From NCBI GenBank assembly GCA_027308685.1, contig DAIDEE010000019.1:1-52545 (forward strand): a DNA stretch of 52,545 bases. Direction: 5' to 3'. The translations under genes and the position numbers were made by a program. Under the pieces are notes generated by a model. It was not told the DNA's origin. It saw only the letters and a program-made list of their open reading frames with translations, and made no database searches. This stretch comes from Acidocella sp. (lineage in GTDB: Bacteria > Pseudomonadota > Alphaproteobacteria > Acetobacterales > Acetobacteraceae). Numbering within the stretch: the stretch's first letter is position 1; the number at the start of each line of letters is the position of its first letter. Of the stretch, positions 17,339 to 26,507 are shown one piece after another.

Positions 17339-18064
17339 ATTCCCGCCATCCACCGGCAGCATCGCGCCGGTAATGAAGGCGGCATCATCTGAGGCTAAAA
17401 ACGCAATCGCGGCCGCCACGTCACGCGGCTGGCCAATACGCCCTAAGGGAATCGCCTCAGCCATCGCCGCCAGCCGGTTTTCAACATCCAGCCCCGCCTC
17501 ACCACGCAGCATTGCGGTATCGGTATCGCCGGGGCACACCGCATTCACCCTGATGCCTTGGCGGGCATGGTCAGCCGCCATCGAGCGCGTGAGCTGCACA
17601 ATCGCGCCTTTGCTGGTGCCATAAGCCACTGCGTCATTTGCGGCCACCAGCCCCCAGTCGGATGCCACGTTCACAATCACACCGGATTTTTGCGCGGCCA
17701 TCACCGGCACCACGGCACGGCATAGCCGAAATACCGCCGTTATATTCACCGCCATGATGGTATCCCATTGCGTATCGGTGCAGGTGGTAACATCGCCGTT
17801 GAATAACACTCCGGCATTATTCACCAGCACATCCAGCCTTCCATGGGTGGCCAGCACCCAATTCACCAACGAGGCGGCAGCTTCAGGGGCGGCAATATCC
17901 TGGGCTAAAAATTCTGCGCCTAATTCCGCCGCCAAGGCGTGCCCAGCCGCCGCATTGCGGCCCGTGAGCAATAAGCTCGCACCACGCTCGGCAAACAAGC
18001 GGGCTGTGGCCATGCCAATGCCGGCCGTGGCCCCGGTGATCAGCGCTATTTTGCCCGTCAGCAT
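17327..18064 (-). CDS. SDR family oxidoreductase
   Basis: A classical short-chain dehydrogenase of 245 residues: TGATAGIG cofactor loop (10-17), NNAG at 82-85, catalytic Ser135 and the YGTSK motif with Tyr148 and Lys152. Asp after DWG and the C-terminal PVDGGNS are typical. It reduces or oxidises a small carbonyl or alcohol with NAD(P); the substrate is unknown. It has its own promoter (TTGAAG-17-TATAAT at 18139-18167) and an inverted repeat in the leader, so it may respond to a ligand-binding repressor not encoded here. GGAG precedes the start. Confidence 0.88.
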   Translation of the reverse strand: MLTGKIALITGATAGIGMATARLFAERGASLLLTGRNAAAGHALAAELGAEFLAQDIAAPEAAASLVNWVLATHGRLDVLVNNAGVLFNGDVTTCTDTQWDTIMAVNITAVFRLCRAVVPVMAAQKSGVIVNVASDWGLVAANDAVAYGTSKGAIVQLTRSMAADHARQGIRVNAVCPGDTDTAMLRGEAGLDVENRLAAMAEAIPLGRIGQPRDVAAAIAFLASDDAAFITGAMLPVDGGNSAI

Positions 18065-18082
18065 CTCTCAAACTCCATTGAA

Positions 18083-18114
18083 TGAACCCCTAACAATGAG
18101 CGTTAGCAGGTTCA
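18083..18114. promoter_or_regulatory. Imperfect inverted repeat in the SDR leader (possible operator)
   Basis: TGAACCCCTAAC (18083-18094) and GTTAGCAGGTTCA (18102-18114) are inverted copies with one inserted base and one mismatch, spaced 7 bp. They lie between the predicted promoter and the start codon of the SDR gene, about 20-50 bp after the likely transcription start. This position suits a repressor operator or a leader hairpin. Confidence 0.4.
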
Positions 18115-18138
18115 CCCAAAGGCCGTTTGACAGTTCAG

Positions 18139-18167
18139 ATTATAAAACGGCTAAAAACCGCCTTCAA
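18139..18167 (-). promoter_or_regulatory. Promoter of the SDR gene
   Basis: On the minus strand TTGAAG (18162-18167) and a perfect TATAAT (18139-18144) are exactly 17 bp apart. The -35 lies inside the end of the nitroreductase gene, and the -10 is just past its stop. A perfect 7-bp inverted repeat, GCCGTTT/AAACGGC (18122-18151), overlaps the -10 region. It could be a weak terminator for the nitroreductase gene, though no T-run follows. Confidence 0.55.
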
Positions 18168-18741
18168 AGGCGATTTCGGCCAGAGGTTTACGCGGCGATG
18201 GCATCTCACGCGCTTGCAAAAATTCCGGCAACTGATCCTTTGGCCCCAATTTACCAATAACGATCCCGGCCTCGATCCGATAATCCTCCAGCACCTTTAA
18301 GTCGTTACGGATTTTATCGAACTCGATGCCCACCATCCCATGCGCGTGCCACCCCAGCATGGTGGCCTGCAACGCCAGGGAACCCCAGGCCGCCCCGGCA
18401 TCGAACGAATGGCTATGCGAAGGTACGCGCGCATCCTTGCCCTGCACCGTCATGGTGGTCTCCGAGACCACAAAAATGATCGCCGAGGCGGTTTTGGCCC
18501 AGGATTGGTTGAATTCATTCAGCAGATGCAAAAACTTGTCCCAATGGGCGTTATCGCGCGTCACGTACAAAAACCGCCAGGGCTGAGAATTATAGGAGGA
18601 TGGCGCCCAACGGGCGGCTTCCAGAATGGTGAATAAAACATCCTGCGGCATCGCCTCACCGGTAAACGAGCGCGGCGACCAGCGGTCGAGAAACACCTGC
18701 GCGATGGGGTGGTCGGCAACACGGGGGGTAGAATTAGACAT
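18151..18741 (-). CDS. Nitroreductase family protein
   Basis: A 196-residue FMN-dependent nitroreductase-like protein. The N-terminal RWSPRSFTGEAM segment contains the R.SxR FMN-phosphate site, followed by ARWAPSSYNSQPWRF (about 45-60), a highly characteristic region. WHAHGMVGIEFDKI and a KLGPKDQLPEFL C-terminal segment complete the fold. Members reduce nitroaromatics, quinones or other electrophiles with NAD(P)H; the physiological substrate is unknown. AGGAG lies 10 bp before the ATG. It is divergent from the GNAT gene across a 141-bp region that holds a 9-bp inverted repeat. Confidence 0.88.
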   Translation of the reverse strand: MSNSTPRVADHPIAQVFLDRWSPRSFTGEAMPQDVLFTILEAARWAPSSYNSQPWRFLYVTRDNAHWDKFLHLLNEFNQSWAKTASAIIFVVSETTMTVQGKDARVPSHSHSFDAGAAWGSLALQATMLGWHAHGMVGIEFDKIRNDLKVLEDYRIEAGIVIGKLGPKDQLPEFLQAREMPSPRKPLAEIAFEGGF

Positions 18742-18763
18742 AAACTAAGCGCTCCTAGCGAGG

Positions 18764-18867
18764 TTGTTATGCTTGATAAGTGGTGATGATCCCTACCAAA
18801 ATCAAAGCCAAACTTACAGCCGCCATTGCACGTTCGGTATAGAGGTTTAACGCTGAGGGCATAACAA
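18764..18867. repeat. Perfect 9-bp inverted repeat flanking a divergent promoter region
   Basis: TTGTTATGC (18764-18772) and GCATAACAA (18859-18867) are exact reverse complements, 86 bp apart. As a result, each divergent gene (nitroreductase and GNAT) carries the same sequence GCATAACAA 15-23 bp upstream of its start. A shared operator or leader element is plausible. No convincing -35 partner was found at the right distance from either copy. Confidence 0.45.
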
Positions 18868-18882
18868 TTCGAGCGAGCCCTC

Positions 18883-19512
18883 ATGACTGATCTGCCAGTT
18901 AACGAATTTCGCGCCGTGCCGTTGCGGGGCCGGCATGTGCAACTGCTGCCGCTGGAAGCCAGCCATCACGAGGGGTTAGTGGAGGCGGTGCAGGACGGCG
19001 AATTATGGCGGCTGTGGTACACCGCTATCCCGGCCCCGGAGGGCATGGCAGCCGAGATCGAGCGGCGGCTCAGCCTGCAGCAAAAGGGCAGCATGGCGCC
19101 GTTTACGGTACTGGATGCTGACGGCAAAATTGCCGGGATGACCACCTATATGAACATCGACGCCGCCCAGCGGCGGGTTGAAATCGGCTCCACCTGGTAC
19201 GCCAGGCGGGTACAGCGGAGCCATTTGAACACCGAGGCCAAATTGCTGCTGCTCGGCCATGCCTTCGAGACGCTGGGCTGCATCGCGGTGGAGTTCCGCA
19301 CGCATTTCTTCAACCAGGCCAGCCGCCGCGCCATTGAGCGGCTGGGCGCCAAGCTGGACGGCATTTTGCGCCAGCATCAGCGCACCAAGGATGGCGCGAT
19401 GCGCGACACCTGCGTTTACAGCATTATCTCGCCTGAATGGCCGGCCGTGAAAAAGCACCTGCAATGGCAGTTGGAAAAAAGCCGCGGTAATGTAACCCCA
19501 ACGGCGCAGTAA
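18883..19512 (+). CDS. GNAT family N-acetyltransferase (RimJ/RimL type)
   Basis: This 209-residue protein fits the RimJ/RimL-like GNAT group. It has an early LRGRHVQLLPLEASHHEGL segment, a VEIGSTWYARRVQRSHLNTEAKLLLLGHAFE acetyl-CoA region (about 107-137), and a late FNQASRRAIERLGAKLDGILR motif. This subfamily acetylates N-terminal amines of proteins or small amines; the target is not known. It is divergent from the nitroreductase gene. The hisZ promoter begins at the base after its stop. Confidence 0.87.
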   Translation: MTDLPVNEFRAVPLRGRHVQLLPLEASHHEGLVEAVQDGELWRLWYTAIPAPEGMAAEIERRLSLQQKGSMAPFTVLDADGKIAGMTTYMNIDAAQRRVEIGSTWYARRVQRSHLNTEAKLLLLGHAFETLGCIAVEFRTHFFNQASRRAIERLGAKLDGILRQHQRTKDGAMRDTCVYSIISPEWPAVKKHLQWQLEKSRGNVTPTAQ

Positions 19513-19541
19513 TTGGACGGCGCGAGGACAAGTGCTATAGC
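19513..19541 (+). promoter_or_regulatory. Promoter of hisZ-purA
   Basis: TTGGAC (19513-19518) and TATAGC (19536-19541) are separated by exactly 17 bp, just after the GNAT stop and 24 bp before hisZ. The sequence after the -10 is GC-rich, and GGCGCG and CGCGCC flank the -10 as an inverted repeat. This is one of the two clearest promoters in the window. Confidence 0.68.
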
Positions 19542-19565
19542 GCCGCGCCACTACATACGGTTCCC

Positions 19566-20705
19566 ATGAACGAGTTGCCCGCCAATCACCCTGCTTTGCT
19601 GCCCGCCGGCCTGCGCGACACGCTACCGCCGGAGGCTGAGATCGAAGCAAAATCCGTTGAGACCATTATGGATTGCTTCGCAGCCCATGGGTATGCGCGG
19701 GTAAAAACCCCGCTGCTGGAGTTTGAAGACAGTCTGTTCGCCGGCTCGGGTGCCGCCACCGCTGAGCAGACCTTCCGGCTGATGGACCCGCACAGCCAGC
19801 GCATGATGGGGCTGCGGGCCGATACTACCCCGCAAATTGGCCGGGTGGCCGCCACGCGCTTAGGTGCCGCCCCGCGTCCGCTGCGTCTGGCCTATGCCGG
19901 GCAGTGCTTACGGGTACGCGGCTCGCATTTGCAGCCGGAACGCCAGATCGCCCAAGCCGGGATCGAGCTGATCGGCGTGGATTCCGCCGAGGCCGATGCC
20001 GAGATCATCATCACCGCCGCCGAGGCTCTGGCGGCTGTGGGCCTCCACCACATCAGCTTCGACCTCACCATCCCGCATCTGGTGCTGCAATTGCTCGATG
20101 ATGATGTCGACCCCGGCCTGACCCGTGCGTTGGACCGCAAGGACAGCGCGGCTGTCGCCCAGCTTGGCGGCACTCACACGGCCCTGCTGCTGCAATTGCT
20201 GGAGGCCTCTGGCACCGCCGCCCGCGCGATTCCGGCCTTGCTGGCAATCGACCTGCCCGCCGCCGCCCGCGCCCATGCCGAGCGGATGGCGCAGACCGTA
20301 GCCGCCGTGGCCGTACATAAACCGGATTTAGCCCTGACCATCGACCCGGTGGAATTTCGCGGTTACCGCTACCACACCGGCATCTGCTTCACGGTGTTTG
20401 CCTCGGGCGAGCAGGCGGAACTGGGCCGGGGTGGGCGCTATTTATGCGGCGATACCGAACCCGCCACCGGCATTACTTTATACCCCGACACCATCGTGCA
20501 GGTGGCTCCGGCACCCGCCCTGCGGCCACGGATTTATTTGCCGTTCGGCACCAGCCCGGCAATTGCCGCCACCTTCCGGGCACAGAATTTCGCCACCATA
20601 CCCGGCCTGGCCGCGGTTGCCTCGGCCACCGGCGAGGCCGCAAGGTTGGGGTGCAAATATGTATTTTTTAACGGCGACATCCATGCCGTCTCAGGGACCA
20701 AATAA
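19566..20705 (+). CDS. hisZ: ATP phosphoribosyltransferase regulatory subunit HisZ
   Basis: HisZ is a 379-residue paralogue of histidyl-tRNA synthetase that lacks aminoacylation ability and activates the short form of HisG, the first enzyme of histidine synthesis. Visible features are LPAGLRDTLPPEAEIEAKSVETI at the N terminus, FRLMDPHSQRMMGLRADTTPQIGRVAATRL (class II motif 2-like, about 76-105), and YAGQCLRVR. GYRYHTGICFTVFASG and LGRGGRYL mark the C-terminal part of the catalytic-like core. The presence of hisZ implies a short HisG elsewhere. purA begins at the base after its stop. Confidence 0.92.
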   Translation: MNELPANHPALLPAGLRDTLPPEAEIEAKSVETIMDCFAAHGYARVKTPLLEFEDSLFAGSGAATAEQTFRLMDPHSQRMMGLRADTTPQIGRVAATRLGAAPRPLRLAYAGQCLRVRGSHLQPERQIAQAGIELIGVDSAEADAEIIITAAEALAAVGLHHISFDLTIPHLVLQLLDDDVDPGLTRALDRKDSAAVAQLGGTHTALLLQLLEASGTAARAIPALLAIDLPAAARAHAERMAQTVAAVAVHKPDLALTIDPVEFRGYRYHTGICFTVFASGEQAELGRGGRYLCGDTEPATGITLYPDTIVQVAPAPALRPRIYLPFGTSPAIAATFRAQNFATIPGLAAVASATGEAARLGCKYVFFNGDIHAVSGTK

Positions 20706-21995
20706 ATGACAAACGTGACCATCATCGGGGCGCAATGGGGCGACGAAGGCAAAGGCAAAGTGGTGGACTGGCTGGCCAGCCGCGCCGATATCGTGGTGCG
20801 CTTCCAGGGTGGGCATAATGCCGGGCATACGCTGGTGGTGGGTAACGAGACCTACAAGCTCTCACTGCTGCCCTCCGGGTTGGTGCGCGGTAAATTGGGC
20901 ATCATCGGCAACGGCGTGGTGATCGACCCGGTAGCACTTCTGGCCGAGATCGACCGCGTAACCGCGCAGGGGCTGCTGGTCTCGCCGGAAACCCTGCGGA
21001 TTGCTGATAATGCCATCCTGATTCTCCCCTTGCATGCGGCCATCGACAGCGCTCGCGAAGCCGCCCGGGGCGACCGCAAAATCGGCACCACCGGGCGCGG
21101 CATCGGCCCGGCCTATGAAGACAAAGTGGCCCGCCGCGCGATCAGAGTATGCGATCTGGCCGAGCCGGAAACGCTTGCCAACAAGCTGGACGAGCTTTTG
21201 CTTCATCACAACACGCTGCTGGCTGGTCTCGGGGCGCCAATCTTCAACAAGGAAGACCTGCTCGCCGATTTGCTGGCATTGGCACCACGAATTTTGCCTT
21301 ATGCTGAGCCGGTGTGGGAACGCCTTGCCATCGCCAAACGTGCAGGAGAGCGTATTTTATTCGAGGGCGCGCAGGCGGTGATGCTGGATGTGGACCACGG
21401 CACTTACCCCTTCGTTACCTCCTCCAACACCGTGGCCGGCACCGCGGCTTCTGGCTCCGGTGTCGGCCCCAGTACCGTGGGCCGGGTGCTTGGCATCGCC
21501 AAAGCCTACTGCACCCGCGTCGGCTCCGGCCCCTTCCCCACTGAATTGCAGGATGAAACCGGACGGTTGCTCGGCGAGCGCGGCCATGAATTTGGCACCG
21601 TCACGGGCCGCAAACGCCGCTGCGGCTGGTTTGACGCCGCTCTGGTGCGGCAAGCTGTGAAGGTTGGCGGGATCGACGGCATCGCGCTGACCAAGCTCGA
21701 CGTGCTGGACGGTTTCTCCGAGCTGCGGATTGGCGTTGGCTACATGATCGACGGCAAGGCTTATAAACATCTGCCCGCCGGCATGGCCGCACAAGCCGCC
21801 GCCACGCCGATTTACGAGACGCTGGAGGGCTGGTCAGGCTCGACCCGCGGTGCCCGCACCTGGGGTGATCTACCGGCCCAGGCGATCAAATATGTGAAGC
21901 ATATTGAGGAACTCATCGAAGCCCCGGTGACCTTGCTCTCCACCAGCCCGGAGCGCGACGACACGATTTTGATGCAAGACCCGTTCGCGGATTGA
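20706..21995 (+). CDS. purA: Adenylosuccinate synthetase
   Basis: PurA converts IMP, aspartate and GTP to adenylosuccinate in AMP synthesis. The 429-residue length is standard. Key motifs are [17 protein letters not shown] (8-24), the [10 protein letters not shown] loop near 38-47, [11 protein letters not shown] near 127-137, and [23 protein letters not shown] around 219-241. The end has [16 protein letters not shown]. The start codon follows the hisZ stop with no spacer, so the two are translationally linked. A short-chain dehydrogenase gene follows after 11 bp. Confidence 0.97.
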   Translation: MTNVTIIGAQWGDEGKGKVVDWLASRADIVVRFQGGHNAGHTLVVGNETYKLSLLPSGLVRGKLGIIGNGVVIDPVALLAEIDRVTAQGLLVSPETLRIADNAILILPLHAAIDSAREAARGDRKIGTTGRGIGPAYEDKVARRAIRVCDLAEPETLANKLDELLLHHNTLLAGLGAPIFNKEDLLADLLALAPRILPYAEPVWERLAIAKRAGERILFEGAQAVMLDVDHGTYPFVTSSNTVAGTAASGSGVGPSTVGRVLGIAKAYCTRVGSGPFPTELQDETGRLLGERGHEFGTVTGRKRRCGWFDAALVRQAVKVGGIDGIALTKLDVLDGFSELRIGVGYMIDGKAYKHLPAGMAAQAAATPIYETLEGWSGSTRGARTWGDLPAQAIKYVKHIEELIEAPVTLLSTSPERDDTILMQDPFAD

Positions 21996-22006
21996 ACGGC
22001 CAAGCC

Positions 22007-22711
22007 ATGAGCACGAAGCAAAGGGTACTTATTACGGGTGGTGCCTCCGGCATTGGCCGCGCCACGGCCGAGCGCTGCCGGACGGATGGTTGTGAGGTCA
22101 TCACCATCGACCGTGAAGGTGACGGGATTATCGCCGATTTATCCGATCCAGCGGCAACCCTCGCAGCCCTTGCGGAAGCGTTGCAGGGCGGGCCGATTAC
22201 GCGGCTGGTAAATAATGTCGGTATTGTGCGGCCCGGACGTATCGAGGACCAAAGTGTGGTCGACCTCGAAGCTGCCGTGTCTCTGAATCTTCGTTGCTCC
22301 CTGCAATGCGTGCAAGCCTTGCTGCCCGGCATGAAAACCGCAGGGTTCGGGCGCATTGTTAATATCTCGTCGCGGGCGGCATTGGGCAAGGAACTGCGCA
22401 CTGTCTATGCAGCCACAAAGGCCGCGTTGATTGGCATGATGAAGGTTTGGGCGCTGGAACTTGGGGAACACGGCATTACCGCCAACGCCATCGGCCCTGG
22501 GCCCATTCGCACGCCATTGTTCGAGAAAGCCAACCCACCGGACAGCCCCCTGACTCGGGCGATCATCGAAGGTATCCCGGTACGTCGCATGGGCGAGCCC
22601 GAGGACGTCGCCCATGCGGTAGCGTTTTTGTTAGATGCGCGCAGCGGCTTTGTGACCGGCCAGACGCTTTACGTGTGCGGCGGCATGACCGTAGGCGCCG
22701 CCGGCAGCTAA
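22007..22711 (+). CDS. SDR family oxidoreductase
   Basis: A 234-residue classical SDR: TGGASGIG (10-17), the NNVG variant of NNAG at 69-72, Ser121/122, and YAATK with Tyr134 and Lys138. The family VRRMGEPEDVAHAVAFLLD and FVTGQTLYVCGG close the protein. The start at 22007 is the first ATG; a TTG at 21992 overlapping the purA stop would add five residues. Co-transcription with hisZ-purA is likely from the 11-bp gap. It ends 1 bp from the convergent coxM stop. A link to the CoxSLM substrate (alcohol to aldehyde) is conceivable but unproven. Confidence 0.86.
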   Translation: MSTKQRVLITGGASGIGRATAERCRTDGCEVITIDREGDGIIADLSDPAATLAALAEALQGGPITRLVNNVGIVRPGRIEDQSVVDLEAAVSLNLRCSLQCVQALLPGMKTAGFGRIVNISSRAALGKELRTVYAATKAALIGMMKVWALELGEHGITANAIGPGPIRTPLFEKANPPDSPLTRAIIEGIPVRRMGEPEDVAHAVAFLLDARSGFVTGQTLYVCGGMTVGAAGS

Positions 22712-22712
22712 A

Positions 22713-23507
22713 TTACTGAGCTGCTGCGACTGCCCGCTTCGCCATGACGCCGACCAGATGCGCCCGATAGGCAGCGCTGCCGTGGATGTCGGCGTTCATT
22801 TCATCCACCGGTGTTGCAATGCCGTTCAGCGCATCCGGGGTGAATGACTTTGCCAGAGCTGCTTCAAACGCCGCATGGCGGAACACGCCGTTCTGGCCTG
22901 CGCCGGTAATGGCCACCCGCACGCCCGCGGTAGTTTTGGCTACGAACACCCCTACCATGGCATAACGTGACGCCGGGTTGGCGAATTTCGCGTAGGCAGC
23001 TTTTTCCGGGATCGAGAAATGCACTTCGGTGATAATCTCGCCAGGGTTCAGCGCGGTAGTAAACATCCCCTGGAAATAATCATCAGCCGAAATCGTGCGC
23101 TCATTGGTTTTGATCGTGGCGCCCAGCGCCAGCACCGCTGAAGGGTAGCAGGCCGAGGGGTCGTTATTGGCGAGGGACCCGCCGATGGTGCCACGGTAGC
23201 GCACCTGGCGGTCGCCGATGTTGCTTGCCAAATCTGCCAGCGCCGGAATCGCTTTGTTAACTTCCGTCGAAGCTGCCACCGTACCATGCGTGGTCATGGC
23301 GCCGATGATCAGTTTGTTACCTTCAACCTTAATGCCTGAGAGACCCAGGGCACCGAGGTCAATGACCGTTGAAGGCTTGTTCAGGCGCTGCTTGAGCACC
23401 GGAATGAACGTCATCCCGCCGGCCAGCGCCTTGGCCTCGACATCGCCGCCCAGGGCCTTCGCGGCGTCAGCGAGACTGGCAGGTTTGGCATAAGTGAAAT
23501 CATACAT
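22713..23507 (-). CDS. coxM: CoxM-type FAD-binding subunit (molybdenum hydroxylase medium chain)
   Basis: A 264-residue FAD subunit. It carries AGGMTFIPVLKQRL (29-42) and TIGGSLANNDPSACYP (107-122), which correspond to the two FAD pyrophosphate-binding motifs of CO dehydrogenase medium subunits, usually AGGHSL and TIGGxxAxxDPA. It passes electrons from the Fe-S subunit to a quinone or another acceptor. The start at 23507 is fixed by AAGGAG on the minus strand. It is the last gene in the order S-L-M, 11 bp after coxL. Its stop almost touches the convergent SDR stop. Confidence 0.9.
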   Translation of the reverse strand: MYDFTYAKPASLADAAKALGGDVEAKALAGGMTFIPVLKQRLNKPSTVIDLGALGLSGIKVEGNKLIIGAMTTHGTVAASTEVNKAIPALADLASNIGDRQVRYRGTIGGSLANNDPSACYPSAVLALGATIKTNERTISADDYFQGMFTTALNPGEIITEVHFSIPEKAAYAKFANPASRYAMVGVFVAKTTAGVRVAITGAGQNGVFRHAAFEAALAKSFTPDALNGIATPVDEMNADIHGSAAYRAHLVGVMAKRAVAAAQ

Positions 23508-23518
23508 AGTTGCGCTCC

Positions 23519-25894
23519 TTACTCGGCTGCCATTTTTGGCTGATAAGCATCGATCAATGCCCATATTTTAGCGGGCGTCGCAGGCATGTCCACATGCCTC
23601 ACACCATAATCACGCAGCGCATCCACCACCGCATTGATTACCGCCGGCGGGCTGCCGATGGCGCCGACCTCACCCACACCCTTCGACCCCAATGGATTAT
23701 GGGTGCAAAGGGTCACTTCAGTGCCAACTGATATGTTGGGAATATCATCAGCCCGCGGCATGGTATAATCCATCATTGACCCTGATAGCAGTTGCCCGCT
23801 CTCATCATAGATCGCGTGTTCCAGGAGCGCCTGGCCAATGCCCTGCGCGATGCCGCCCTGCACCTGGCCCTCCACGATCATCGGGTTGATCACCCGGCCG
23901 ATATCATCGACGGCGGTGAAACTAACCATTCCTACCGTGCCGGTATCGGGATCGATCTCCACTTCCGCGATATGGCAGCCACCCGGATAGGTGAAGTTTT
24001 TCGGATCGTAAAAGGCGGTTTCCTCAAGCCCCGGCTCCAACTCCTCGATCGGGTAATTATGCGGCACATAGGCTGTGAGGGCAATTTCTCCGAAGGTTTT
24101 GGCTTTGTCCGTGCCCACCACCGAGAATTTACCATCCTTGAATTCGATGTCATGCACATCGGCTTCCATCAGATGTGCAGCGATTTTTTTGCCCTTATCG
24201 ATAATTTTATCCATGGCTTTGACCATCGCCGAACCACCAACGGAGAGCGAACGGCTGCCGTAGGTGCCCATGCCAAACGGCACCTTGCCGGTATCACCAT
24301 GCACGATGTCGATCATGTCATGCGGCACACCAAGCTGCTCCGAAACCAGCTGCGCGAAGGTGGTTTCATGGCCCTGGCCGTGGCTATGCGCGCCGGTAAA
24401 TACGGTTACGCTGCCGGTAGGGTGCACACGAATATTGGCAACCTCATACAAGCCAGCCCGTGCACCAAGCGCGCCCGCCACGGCGGAAGGCGCGATGCCG
24501 CAGGCTTCGACGTAGGTGGAAATACCAATACCGCGAAGTTTGCCTTTGGCAGCGGAAGCCTTACGGCGGGCTTCAAACCCGGCATAATCAGCCGCCTTCA
24601 GGCAGCCATCGAACGTGGCCATGTAATCGCCACTGTCATACTGCAGGGCGATCGGCGTTTGATACGGGAACGCCTCCTTCGGGATGAAATTCTTTTTACG
24701 AATTTCCACCTTGTCCATATTCATCTCACGCGCCGCAACATCGACGATCCGCTCGACCAGGAACGTCGCTTCAGGACGTCCCGCCCCGCGATACGCATCC
24801 ACTGGCACGGTATTGGTGAACACCGCCTTTACTTCGGCATAGATGGCCGGAGTTTTGTAAACACCCGCCAGCAGGGTCGCCGAGAGATAGGTGGGCACCG
24901 ATGGAGCAAAAGTGGAAAGATACGCCCCCATGTTCGCCTGGGTATTCACCTTCAGCGCCAGAAAATTCCCTTCAGAATCCAGCGCCAATTCCGCCGTAGA
25001 AATATGGTCACGGCCATGCGCGTCGGTGATGAAGGCTTCGGTGCGGTCGGCGGTCCATTTGATCGGCCGTTTTACCTTGCCGGCGGCCCAGGTTAGAGCC
25101 GCCTCCTCGGCATAGTGGAAAATTTTCGAGCCAAAGCCGCCGCCGACATCGGGGGCTACCACCCGCAATTTATGTTCCGGGATGGAAAGCACAAACGCCC
25201 CCATCAGCAGCCGAATAACATGCGGGTTCTGGCTGGTAGTGTAGAGTGTGTATTCGCCTGATGACACGTCGTAATCGCCAATCGCAGCGCGCGGTTCCAT
25301 GGCGTTCGGCACCAGCCGGTTATTTACCAAATCCAGCCGCACAACTTTATGTGCTTTGGCAAAACCAGCTTCCACCGCCGCCTTATCGCCGATATGCCAA
25401 TCGAAACATACATTCCCAGCCGCTTCATCATGCACCAGCGGCGCACCAGCGGCCAAAGCGGCGGTCATGCCGGCGACGGCAGGCAAGGTTTCAATATCAA
25501 GGACAATCGCCTCGGCAGCGTCCTTGGCTTGCTGTTTGGTTTCAGCCACCACCATCGCAATCGGGTCGCCGACATGGCGCACTTTCCCGGCAGCCAGCAC
25601 CGGATGACGTGGCTCAACCATCGGTGAGCCGTCCTTACTGTGAATTTGCCAACCACAGGGAATACCGCCCACGCCGGTGAAATCATCGCCCGTGAAAATT
25701 GCCACCACGCCCGGCATTTTCAGCGCGGCGCTGATGTCAACCTTATTGATTTTTCCATGTGGTACATCCGAGCGCAGGAAATGCGCGAAAGTCTGACCCG
25801 GACGGTTCATATCGTCCACATAGTTACCACGCCCGGAGAGAAACCTAAGGTCTTCCTTGCGCTTAACCGAAGCACCGATGCCATCAACAACCAT
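23519..25894 (-). CDS. CoxL-type molybdopterin subunit, form II
   Basis: A 791-residue large subunit of the xanthine oxidase superfamily. Molybdopterin-contact regions such as [13 protein letters not shown] (249-261) and the C-terminal [17 protein letters not shown], with the catalytic Glu, are intact. The loop at 367-373 (24776-24796) is AYRGAGR. Form I CO dehydrogenases carry AYxCSFR with a copper-binding Cys; AYRGAGR marks form II enzymes, which lack that Cys. Gene order S-L-M also fits form II. The substrate is therefore probably an aldehyde, a heterocycle or another small compound rather than CO. AAGGAAA precedes the ATG. Maturation factors are encoded at 4.7-10.1 kb. Confidence 0.92.
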   Translation of the reverse strand: MVVDGIGASVKRKEDLRFLSGRGNYVDDMNRPGQTFAHFLRSDVPHGKINKVDISAALKMPGVVAIFTGDDFTGVGGIPCGWQIHSKDGSPMVEPRHPVLAAGKVRHVGDPIAMVVAETKQQAKDAAEAIVLDIETLPAVAGMTAALAAGAPLVHDEAAGNVCFDWHIGDKAAVEAGFAKAHKVVRLDLVNNRLVPNAMEPRAAIGDYDVSSGEYTLYTTSQNPHVIRLLMGAFVLSIPEHKLRVVAPDVGGGFGSKIFHYAEEAALTWAAGKVKRPIKWTADRTEAFITDAHGRDHISTAELALDSEGNFLALKVNTQANMGAYLSTFAPSVPTYLSATLLAGVYKTPAIYAEVKAVFTNTVPVDAYRGAGRPEATFLVERIVDVAAREMNMDKVEIRKKNFIPKEAFPYQTPIALQYDSGDYMATFDGCLKAADYAGFEARRKASAAKGKLRGIGISTYVEACGIAPSAVAGALGARAGLYEVANIRVHPTGSVTVFTGAHSHGQGHETTFAQLVSEQLGVPHDMIDIVHGDTGKVPFGMGTYGSRSLSVGGSAMVKAMDKIIDKGKKIAAHLMEADVHDIEFKDGKFSVVGTDKAKTFGEIALTAYVPHNYPIEELEPGLEETAFYDPKNFTYPGGCHIAEVEIDPDTGTVGMVSFTAVDDIGRVINPMIVEGQVQGGIAQGIGQALLEHAIYDESGQLLSGSMMDYTMPRADDIPNISVGTEVTLCTHNPLGSKGVGEVGAIGSPPAVINAVVDALRDYGVRHVDMPATPAKIWALIDAYQPKMAAE

Positions 25895-25976
25895 GTTCGT
25901 TTCCTTTTTTTATGGGAGGCTTTTAGGCAGCTAGGGGCGCAATGAAGTTTGTCACCCCACCGCGCCGCCTTAAATT

Positions 25977-26474
25977 TTATTCAGCGGCAACAGGCAACGC
26001 CTTGTTGTGCATCAGCGGCCAGGCGGCTGCGATGGCTTTGACGATGTTATGGTAGCCGGTGCAACGGCATAGATTCCCCTCCAGCCCATGCCGGATTTGC
26101 TCTTCACTCAAACCTTCCGGGTGGGTTTCCACCAGGTCGATGGCGCTCATCACCATGCCTGGCGTGCAATAGCCGCATTGCAACGCATGGTGTTCACGAA
26201 ACATCGCCTGCATCGGGTGCAAACTGCCATCGGCATTTACCAGCCCTTCGATCGTCAACACCGAAGCCCCCTCAGCCTGCACCGCCAGCATGGTGCACGA
26301 CTTCACCGACATGCCATCAACCTGCACCGTGCAAGCGCCGCACTGGCTGGTGTCACACCCCACATGGGTGCCGGTAAGGTGCAGTTTGTCACGCAGTAGT
26401 TCCACCAGCAGGGTGCGGGCTTCAACGGTCGCAGATACTGGTTTGCCGTTCACGGTGAGACTGATCTGGGGCAT
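25977..26474 (-). CDS. coxS: CoxS-type 2Fe-2S subunit
   Basis: A 165-residue subunit with two [2Fe-2S] clusters. The plant-type cluster uses C40, C45, C48 and C60 ([10 protein letters not shown]...SC); the second uses C100, C103, C136 and C138 (CGYC...CRC). All eight cysteines are present. It relays electrons from the Mo site to the FAD subunit. GGAGG lies just before the ATG. It is first in the operon coxS-coxL-coxM, with 82 bp to coxL. The divergent region upstream holds a possible promoter and operator. Confidence 0.93.
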   Translation of the reverse strand: MPQISLTVNGKPVSATVEARTLLVELLRDKLHLTGTHVGCDTSQCGACTVQVDGMSVKSCTMLAVQAEGASVLTIEGLVNADGSLHPMQAMFREHHALQCGYCTPGMVMSAIDLVETHPEGLSEEQIRHGLEGNLCRCTGYHNIVKAIAAAWPLMHNKALPVAAE

Positions 26475-26507
26475 TTAGACCTCCGAGGTTTTTTGAGAAT
26501 TGATGGC

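Noticed and set aside
23792-25096. Plus-strand open frame of 434 codons opposite coxL
   Set aside because: It is a shadow of the coxL coding strand; the translation is rich in His, Arg and Gly with no family match.
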